Positions 6,659 through 12,000 of a stretch of DNA of 12,000 bases are shown here, piece by piece. The notes beneath the pieces are model-generated. The model saw nothing but the letters and a program-made list of their open reading frames with translations. It was not told the DNA's origin and did no database searches. Positions within the stretch are counted from its first letter, which is position 1. Every line of letters starts with the position of its first letter. The DNA is from Deltaproteobacteria bacterium UBA796. GTDB taxonomy: Bacteria > Myxococcota_A > UBA796. The DNA lies in the NCBI GenBank assembly GCA_002296975.1, contig DBIS01000342.1:1-12000 (forward strand). Direction: 5' to 3'. A program made the translations under genes and the position numbers.

Positions 6659-7210
6659 ATGAAGCATTTTATAGTCGGCTTGGTTTTTTTGCTTGCATCC
6701 TCTTTCGGGGGCGATGCGCAGGCGAAAACCTATCTATTTAGTCAACAAGGCAGTGCGCTGAAGTTCTTCAACAGCGCGTCATTGCATGGGATTGAAGGTG
6801 AGGCCAAGCAGTTTTCTGGCAGCCTCGACACCGACACACTGACCGCTTCTTTGGTGGTGACCACAGCGGCAATGACCACATCTTTAGGGCCTCGAGACAG
6901 CAAAATGCACAGCTTTTGTTTGGAGTCTTCGAAGTTTCCCAAAATCGCATTCGTGGTGAGCAGCATCGAGGGCGGCGAGGGGCTTGCTTCAGGGGCCGGG
7001 GCCGGCAATGTGAGCTTGGTCGGAAGTTTGACCATTCGCGATGTGAGCTTGCCGATAAAAGTGGCGGCCAAGTACGTGTTTGAGGGCGAAAAGCTAAAGT
7101 TGAAGGGGCGGTACGACTTTAAGTGGACCGACTTCAAGGTGCCTGATCCGAGTATTTTCATTTCCACATTGTACCCCGATATGCATGTTGAGTTTGATTT
7201 GGCGATGTAG
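6659..7210 (+). CDS. YceI-family periplasmic lipid-binding protein
   Basis: This 183-residue protein begins with a signal peptide: Lys2, then the hydrophobic core FIVGLVFLLASS. Likely signal peptidase I cleavage follows DAQA at residue 22. The mature part fits the YceI lipocalin-like beta-barrel, which binds isoprenoid or other long-chain lipids in the periplasm. It has an N-terminal strand with SALKFFNSASLHGIEG (32-47), a TSLGPRDSKMHSF segment (74-86), SKFPKIAF (91-98), and VGSLTIRDVSLPIKV (121-135), the family's conserved LTIrgvTkPV element. The gene is divergent from the phenolic-lipid operon with a 50-base gap. That makes a role in carrying or sensing the lipid product possible but unproven. 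The family is also found in contexts unrelated to secondary metabolism. AGGG precedes the ATG. Confidence 0.85.
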   Translation: MKHFIVGLVFLLASSFGGDAQAKTYLFSQQGSALKFFNSASLHGIEGEAKQFSGSLDTDTLTASLVVTTAAMTTSLGPRDSKMHSFCLESSKFPKIAFVVSSIEGGEGLASGAGAGNVSLVGSLTIRDVSLPIKVAAKYVFEGEKLKLKGRYDFKWTDFKVPDPSIFISTLYPDMHVEFDLAM

Positions 7211-7481
7211 GTCCTGAGGCTGCTTTTTGTATTGAATTTCGCGCTTGGATTTGGCGGGTGCGACAAAGAGAAAGAGAGGGTTGAGGCTGATGGCGGTCTG
7301 TTGATCGACGCTGATGCTGACACAGCAGCGCCAGACGCCCTTGGCCGCTACACCCCCGATGATGGTCCGGGCCACGCGGGCGGCGTGGTTGTTGCAGTGC
7401 TTCAACCTCTCCCATATCGAAAACTTTAAGGTGAGCGGTCAGTTTTGGGTGGTTGAAAACAGCGTTTCGTCTGGCGGCTAA
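7211..7481 (+). pseudogene. Possible decayed small lipoprotein gene with an apparent frameshift
   Basis: Directly after the YceI TAG, and in the same frame, the sequence stays open to TAA at 7427-7429. It reads as a lipoprotein-like start: a hydrophobic run RLLFVLNFALGFGGC, then a charged, Asp-rich linker (CDKEKE, DADADTAAPD). No ATG or GTG opens it. Only CTG (7214, 7220) or TTG (7232) are available. Near 7385-7400 the protein-like quality passes to another frame, which continues from CFNLSHIENFKVSG through FWVVENSVSSGG to a TAA at 7479-7481. A single-base indel in an older lipoprotein gene would explain both halves. Chance remains possible, because each part is short and I cannot compare homologues. 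Confidence 0.35.
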
Positions 7482-7714
7482 ACCCACTGCACCGTTCACC
7501 TACTCCTCCACATCTGGTGACCCATGCTCGCACTGCTCAGCATTCTCGTACCTGCTATTTTGGCTGGATAGCCCTCAGACCTTCCAGATCTCGATCCGGT
7601 GTTGGCCACGGCCGTCAGGTTGCGTCCCGATATATGCTCCCGTTGGCTTACAATTCCAAGTGACATCGGGGTCAGGCTCCGCTCCCCGCTCCCCGCGCTC
7701 CCTGCGCCCGCGCC
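7482..7714. other. Non-coding or decayed stretch with a GC-rich repeat
   Basis: No intact gene is visible between the lipoprotein-like remnant and the hydratase. A plus-strand frame from ATG 7524 reads MLALLSILVPAILAG, meets TAG at 7569-7571, and then continues in the same frame as PSDLPDLDPVLATAVRLRPD before entering a repetitive region. It could be a second remnant. At 7667-7680 the motif CGGGGTCAGGCTCC resembles the GGGGTCA core of the repeats at 253-346. It is followed by tandem GCTCCCC units at 7681-7694 and a related GCGCTCCC. I see no clear terminator, although two transcripts converge here. Confidence 0.4.
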
Positions 7715-8542
7715 CTAAAGCACCTTTCGCGGCCCCCAAATTACATCGCCACCTGCGATAATCGCCTTAAAGTTAGCCCGGCCAATCGCGGCCTCGCCAG
7801 CATCGACGCACAGCTCGTAGCTTTTCGCCTCGAGTTCTGTTCGTTCATCTTCGTCCATCGACAAGCTTGCCAGCACGCCAGCCTTGAAAGCACCCACCGC
7901 GGTTGGCGACCGTTTGGCCGCTAGTTTTGCGAGGGCTAACGCTCGTTCTTGGGCCTCAGGCTCGGAACCTGCGAGTTCATCGATTAGGCCGATGCGAAGC
8001 GCCTCTTCGGCACTGATTTGCTCACCTGTCATGCCCAGCCTCAAGGCTTGGTTTGGCCCAATAATCCGCGACAACTCCGAGGTGCCTCCCGCCCCTGGCA
8101 AAATGCCAATGCCCGTCTCAGGCAAGGAAAATCGCGCATTCGGCGTGCCGATTCGATAATCTGCAGTGATCATAAACTCTGTGCCCCAACCCAAGGCCAG
8201 TCCGTCCACCACGCACACATGAAATGCTGGCACCCGCCTGAGCGCGCCCAAAGTCGACCGCTGCCGCCGCACATGGGCCTTGACCTGAGCATCGGACCAG
8301 TCGGCCCGTTCAGTGACATTGGCCCCAGCGATAAAGATGCGCTTTCCGCTACGGGTTGTCTTGCTCGACGAAGAGATCAAAGCCCGCACGCCTCCGCCCT
8401 CGATGCGCGCGGTAATGGTCTCCCAGTCGGACAACTCTGTGCTTCCCATCTCGTTGACGCGACCATGCTCGATTCGGATGTGGAGGATGGCGCCGCAGTC
8501 TGAAAACTGAGGATGAAACGAAGATAGATTGATGGTGTCCAT
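7715..8542 (-). CDS. Enoyl-CoA hydratase/isomerase family protein
   Basis: This 275-residue crotonase-fold protein probably hydrates or isomerises an enoyl-CoA thioester in fatty-acid or related acyl-CoA catabolism. The first oxyanion-hole motif is FIAGANVTE (70-78). The second is LALGWGTEFMITADYRIG (115-132), followed by FSLPETGIGILPGAGGTSEL (138-157). Both glutamates used by classical hydratases are present in alignment, Glu122 (GWGTE) and Glu142 (LPETG), so it is likely active. The N-terminal 20 residues and a segment around 50-68 (many Ser, KTTRSGKR) are less typical. The substrate is unknown. The gene is divergent from glpD with 29 bases between starts. It does not sit in the phenolic-lipid operon, which begins on the far side of the YceI gene. 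Confidence 0.88.
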   Translation of the reverse strand: MDTINLSSFHPQFSDCGAILHIRIEHGRVNEMGSTELSDWETITARIEGGGVRALISSSSKTTRSGKRIFIAGANVTERADWSDAQVKAHVRRQRSTLGALRRVPAFHVCVVDGLALGWGTEFMITADYRIGTPNARFSLPETGIGILPGAGGTSELSRIIGPNQALRLGMTGEQISAEEALRIGLIDELAGSEPEAQERALALAKLAAKRSPTAVGAFKAGVLASLSMDEDERTELEAKSYELCVDAGEAAIGRANFKAIIAGGDVIWGPRKVL

Positions 8543-8571
8543 GGCCCCGCTCTAACAGGACCACGGGTTAT

Positions 8572-10248
8572 GTGTACACCTGGATGGAGCTCACTTTGGC
8601 CAAACAAAAAAACGCAAACACTGCGCTTGAGTACGATTTGGTCATCATTGGCGCGGGTATCACCGGTGCCGGAACCGCCCGCGATGCCGCCAGACGGGGT
8701 TTGTCTGTGCTTGTGGTCGATCAGGGCGATGTCGCCGCTGGCACAAGCTCGTGTTCGTCAAAGTTGGTCCACGGCGGGCTGCGATACCTCGAGCAAGGCG
8801 AACTTGCTTTGGTCTTTGAGTCGGTCGCTGAGCGGCGAATCTTGCTGAATATCGCGCCGCATCTGGTGCTTCCGCTCCCATTTTTGCTCCCAGTTTTTGA
8901 CGACTCTCCCAGGGGCATGCTCACCATCAACATCGGCATGTGGCTCTACGACGGTCTCAGCCTATTTCGCTCTCCAAAGCTGCACAAATCCCTGTCTCGG
9001 CGCAAAGTCCGTTCCACCGAGCCACAACTTCGCGCCGAGGGGCTCAAAGGTGCGCAACTGTATTACGACTGCTCCACCGATGATGCTCGCCTGACGCTTG
9101 AGACCCTCCTCGATGCCCAGCAAGCCGGCGCCGAGATTTCGACCTACTCCCGGGTGGAAGGCTTTCAGTTTGAGGCTGGGCGCATCACCGGGCTTGAGCT
9201 GCGCGACCAACTCAACGGTCACTGCCAGACTGTTTCTGCCAAAGTCGTGGTCAACGCCACCGGCCCGTGGTCCGATATGACCCGCAGTCTCGCCGGCACC
9301 ATCTCACACGAAAGAATGCGCCCGACCAAGGGCGTTCATATCGTCTTGAATGCCGACAAACTCCGCCTTGAACACGCTGTTTGCTGCATGCATCCAGACG
9401 ATGGACGCGTTTTTTTTAGCATCCCTTGGGGCGAGCAAACCTATATCGGCACCACAGACACCGATACCCAAGGTGACCCAGGCTCGGTCTTCGCCGACGC
9501 TGGCGATGTCGCCTATTTACTGCGGGCGGTCAACGCGTACTTTCCTGGCAACGAGGTCAGCACCGACGATGTCATCTCGACTTGGGCTGGCGTTCGACCT
9601 TTGGTGGGTGATGAATCTGCAGACGATGAGTCGAGTGTATCCAGAGAGCATGTGCTCGCCGTCGAACCTCATGGCATGGTCACGATCGCTGGCGGTAAGC
9701 TCACCACCTTTCGCCGGATGGCGGCAGAGGTGGTCGACACGGTGGTTGATCAGCTCAAAACAGTTGGCGCGAGCAGGGGGCGGCTTCGAGCAGCTGAGAC
9801 CGCCGTTAATCCGCTACCTGGTGCCGTGGGGTGGCCAGAACAGGGCGGCATACAGGCCGTCTCGGAGCAAATAATGGACCTGGCCGCTGGGCTCATCTCA
9901 GCGCAAACCGCCATGCTTTTGGCCCAAACCTACGGTATGCGGGGCATCAATATCGCCGAGGCTGTGGTGGCCGCCCCCGCCTCTGGCCAGGCTTTAAGCG
10001 AAGGGCGGCATGAGATTCTCGCCCAGGTTGACTGGGGGGTGAATCACGAACTGGTCCGCACCGTCTCCGACATCATGATTCGCCGAACACAACTGTTTTA
10101 TCGTGCTGCCGATCAAGGGCTTAGTGCCCTAAAACTGGTGTCTGAACGCCTGGCGATTCTGCTGGAACTCAAACCAGAGGCCAGCGAAAAGCAGGTCGAA
10201 TTTTATCGCGCACAAGTGCAAAGGAGCCAAGCTTGGCGCGCCGAATAG
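8572..10248 (+). CDS. glpD: FAD-dependent glycerol-3-phosphate dehydrogenase
   Basis: This enzyme oxidises sn-glycerol 3-phosphate to dihydroxyacetone phosphate at the inner membrane and passes electrons to quinone. In 558 residues it shows the FAD Rossmann motif DLVIIGAGITGAG (22-34) and the family hallmark GTSSCSSKLVHGGLRYLE (57-74), with Cys where most members have Arg. Further motifs are DARLTLE (171-177), NATGPWSD (228-235), PTKGVHIVL (251-259), SIPWGEQTYIGTTDTD (283-298), AGVRPLVGD (339-347) and GGKLTTFRRMA (374-384). It is somewhat longer than the roughly 500 residues of E. coli GlpD, and the extra length lies mostly at the C-terminus. GTG 8572, with AGGA 11 bases upstream, is preferred over the in-frame ATG 8584. 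The C-terminal end overlaps the start of the next gene by 16 bases, which suggests co-transcription. Confidence 0.92.
   Translation: MYTWMELTLAKQKNANTALEYDLVIIGAGITGAGTARDAARRGLSVLVVDQGDVAAGTSSCSSKLVHGGLRYLEQGELALVFESVAERRILLNIAPHLVLPLPFLLPVFDDSPRGMLTINIGMWLYDGLSLFRSPKLHKSLSRRKVRSTEPQLRAEGLKGAQLYYDCSTDDARLTLETLLDAQQAGAEISTYSRVEGFQFEAGRITGLELRDQLNGHCQTVSAKVVVNATGPWSDMTRSLAGTISHERMRPTKGVHIVLNADKLRLEHAVCCMHPDDGRVFFSIPWGEQTYIGTTDTDTQGDPGSVFADAGDVAYLLRAVNAYFPGNEVSTDDVISTWAGVRPLVGDESADDESSVSREHVLAVEPHGMVTIAGGKLTTFRRMAAEVVDTVVDQLKTVGASRGRLRAAETAVNPLPGAVGWPEQGGIQAVSEQIMDLAAGLISAQTAMLLAQTYGMRGINIAEAVVAAPASGQALSEGRHEILAQVDWGVNHELVRTVSDIMIRRTQLFYRAADQGLSALKLVSERLAILLELKPEASEKQVEFYRAQVQRSQAWRAE
10221..10226 (+). 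promoter_or_regulatory. Strong Shine-Dalgarno deciding a TTG start
   Basis: AAGGAG lies inside the last codons of glpD, six bases before TTG at 10233. This is near-ideal spacing and is the reason for choosing that TTG as the start of the downstream gene. Confidence 0.7.
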
Positions 10249-12000
10249 GGAGATTACGATCTCGGCTTACCGGCCGGGTAGAGCAAGCCACTGCTGTGGC
10301 CCGGGCCCTGACTGGTCTCGTTGGACGCTTGCCCACCCTCGAAATATTGCCAGCTGTGGGCATGACCCGCGCGGCGCTCACAGCCCAGGTGCTGCGCTCT
10401 CAAAACCCGGTGCCTTGGCCCGCGGCGATGATGCGGCAACTCGACCCTTCAGACGCCGCTTTTTTACCCTCCATGACGGGCTTTCATCCGGTTTTTGCCG
10501 GTAGAGATCAAACCTTGATAGGCATTCCAGGTCGCAAAGGCAGTGCGTGGGTAGACCCGATCGGCTGGTGCGGCAAGGACAAAGGCCCATCGATAGCTGT
10601 GTGGTTTGGTGATGGTCGAAAAGCGCATGTCATCGGCCGTACGCCTGGTGAGGTCGCGGAAGATGACGCGTCTGTGGCTCAGCACCGGGGAGACGATGGT
10701 TTAAGCGTCGTGACCCGGTGTACCAAAGGCCCGCTCACCCTCACCACACACCATTGGCCGGTGGTCCTGCAGGGCCAAGTTGCGTGGGTGATTTACGCCA
10801 AGCTCTGCCTGGATGGCCCCGCACCGCGGCCAGGGCGGCTAGCCTTTGCTATTCGTCCGGCAGCCACTGAAGGGGTGATGCCTATTTTTGAACTTAGCCG
10901 CGACGACAAGGGCCTGTGGACCGCCGATGGCGTCCCGATCATGGCCATGTCTCGTGCTGGAGACGAGGTTTTCGAGGGTGCACATGGGCGTGCAGACCCC
11001 TTCCATCGTTTTGCTGGGCTGGAGCATGCTGGCCCACCTGCGCGTCCTGGGGGGCTGCATGTTCGGTGTACTGCTGGGCAAGCCACCGCCGCTGAGGTTT
11101 TTCGCTTCACCCTCACTCCAGGCGAGCCTGTCAGTCGGTTTGTGGTCTTTCGCCCGCCACCGTCGACGCCGATCACCTTGGTTCGCACCACCGCTCAAAG
11201 CCTGTGGACAGGGGCCAAAGCGGAAAGGCGAGGGGTGATGGCATCGGGAGCTAAACTCCAACTCCTTCGGCATCAGGCCTTGTTCACCGCAGCGCGCGGC
11301 CGGTTGCTTTTGGATACACCAGAGGCCGGCGCGGGGGGCATAATGGCTGCGGTCGCCTTGGCTCGGATGGGCTTTGTCCGCCGGGCTGGCGCCAGGTTGG
11401 GTCAATGGATGAACCGGGTCAAACGCGATGGACGTTTGGCCAGCAAAGACCCAGCCGACGCCGCTATGTTGGCGTGGTCTGCCGCAGAGTTTGTACGATG
11501 GACTGCAGATGCCGGTTGGCGGGACGAGCATGGGGTCGCTTGGCGACGTCTATTGGACCGCCTGGTAGACGACCCGGGCACACCGGGTGGGGCGCGATTT
11601 TTTGGCCCAGATGGCTCTGGAAGGTGGACGGCTTTGTGGCGAAGTGCCGCCTTATTGAACTCGGCGGTGGCCCTCCGCGATGTGGATAAAAGCCACAGCA
11701 GCTGGGCGATGGCTGGCGGCCAAGCGCGGGAGGCTTTGGGGACAGTATTGGGTGCCACCCCATGGTCGTGTGCGCCGGGTCGGCGTCCGGATGGTGCAGC
11801 GGCAGCCATGCTTGCAGTGGCTTGGTTAGGGCTTTTTGACCCACGTGATCAAGGGGTGCTGGACACGCTCGAACACGTTTATAAGCACCACTGGTTTGGT
11901 GACGGCGTGCTGCTGAACGGTGGGGTTCATCCGGCATTGACCGCCCTGGCCGCGGTGGTCTCAGAGCGCGCCCGCCCCCACGATTCTCCTCAGGCTATCG
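10233..12000 (+). CDS. Large protein of unknown function, possibly with a six-hairpin (alpha/alpha toroid) C-terminal region; 3' end outside window
   Basis: The frame is open from TTG 10233 to the window edge, giving 589 visible residues, and overlaps the end of glpD by 16 bases. I do not recognise the family. The first 35 or so residues are basic and helical (ARRIGRLRSRLTGR). Residues about 75-335 look beta-rich with many Gly, Trp and Pro (for example GRKGSAWVDPIGWCGKDKG). From about residue 340 onward the sequence becomes a series of amphipathic helices, such as RHQALFTAARGRLLLDTP, AAMLAWSAAEFVRWTADAG and RWTALWRSAALLNSAVALRD. A beta-sandwich followed by an alpha/alpha barrel is the layout of several glycoside hydrolase and phosphorylase families, so a carbohydrate-active enzyme is one guess. 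No catalytic motif is identifiable. There is no signal peptide or membrane segment. Coupling to glpD suggests a shared transcript, not necessarily a shared pathway. Confidence 0.7.
   Translation, partial: MARRIGRLRSRLTGRVEQATAVARALTGLVGRLPTLEILPAVGMTRAALTAQVLRSQNPVPWPAAMMRQLDPSDAAFLPSMTGFHPVFAGRDQTLIGIPGRKGSAWVDPIGWCGKDKGPSIAVWFGDGRKAHVIGRTPGEVAEDDASVAQHRGDDGLSVVTRCTKGPLTLTTHHWPVVLQGQVAWVIYAKLCLDGPAPRPGRLAFAIRPAATEGVMPIFELSRDDKGLWTADGVPIMAMSRAGDEVFEGAHGRADPFHRFAGLEHAGPPARPGGLHVRCTAGQATAAEVFRFTLTPGEPVSRFVVFRPPPSTPITLVRTTAQSLWTGAKAERRGVMASGAKLQLLRHQALFTAARGRLLLDTPEAGAGGIMAAVALARMGFVRRAGARLGQWMNRVKRDGRLASKDPADAAMLAWSAAEFVRWTADAGWRDEHGVAWRRLLDRLVDDPGTPGGARFFGPDGSGRWTALWRSAALLNSAVALRDVDKSHSSWAMAGGQAREALGTVLGATPWSCAPGRRPDGAAAAMLAVAWLGLFDPRDQGVLDTLEHVYKHHWFGDGVLLNGGVHPALTALAAVVSERARPHDSPQAI

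Noticed and set aside
6655..6660. TATAAT hexamer as a -10 box for the YceI gene
   Set aside because: It overlaps the ATG at 6659, so a transcript from it would begin downstream of the start codon.
6742..7323. 193-codon minus-strand frame opposite the YceI gene
   Set aside because: The plus strand encodes a recognisable YceI protein with a signal peptide. The minus frame is Ser/Pro-rich and shows no motif.
7094..7499. Minus-strand frames of about 100-113 codons across the end of YceI and the following gap
   Set aside because: Composition is Gln/Arg/Pro/His-rich shadow sequence with no motif, and plus-strand readings are more protein-like.
10839..11531. 230-codon minus-strand frame
   Set aside because: It is antisense to the long plus-strand gene, which has a strong Shine-Dalgarno and stays open for 589 codons. 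The minus frame is low-complexity and has no recognisable domain.

Overview
This GC-rich window comes from a bacterium, probably a Gram-negative proteobacterial, myxobacterial or bradymonad-like lineage. The grounds are a YceI-type periplasmic lipid-binding protein with a signal peptide, a possible decayed lipoprotein, and repeats resembling those of REP-associated transposases. No rRNA, tRNA or other taxonomic marker is present, so this placement is an inference.

Layout. Positions 1-201 (minus) hold the N-terminus of an unrecognised membrane protein. Positions 202-359 are non-coding and carry a cluster of short direct and inverted repeats. Positions 360-860 (plus) encode an FMN reductase-like flavoprotein. 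From 6608 down to 967 (minus) runs a compact six-gene operon: type III polyketide synthase, ICMT-family methyltransferase, acyl carrier protein, fatty acyl-AMP ligase-like enzyme, FAD-dependent monooxygenase, and a membrane-anchored protein resembling an endonuclease/exonuclease/phosphatase whose active site looks degenerate. The first five genes are joined by overlapping stop and start codons. Divergent from the operon, 50 bp away, is a YceI-family protein (6659-7210, plus). Positions 7211-7714 contain no convincing intact gene. They hold what look like two decayed reading frames and a GC-rich repeat. An enoyl-CoA hydratase/isomerase (7715-8542, minus) and an FAD-dependent glycerol-3-phosphate dehydrogenase (8572-10248, plus) are transcribed divergently with 29 bp between them. 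A long gene with no recognised family starts at 10233 (plus), overlaps the end of glpD and runs off the window.

How the genes work together. The operon reads as a phenolic-lipid (alkylresorcinol, alkylpyrone or alkylquinone-type) pathway. The ligase would activate a fatty acid as acyl-AMP and load it on the small ACP. The type III PKS would extend and cyclise the acyl starter. The methyltransferase would O-methylate the ring and the flavin monooxygenase would hydroxylate it. The PKS/methyltransferase/flavin-hydroxylase trio matches the logic of Streptomyces griseus srsABC. The added ligase and ACP suggest that the starter is delivered by a dedicated carrier rather than taken from the acyl-CoA pool. 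The divergent YceI protein could bind or carry a lipid product, but only proximity supports that.
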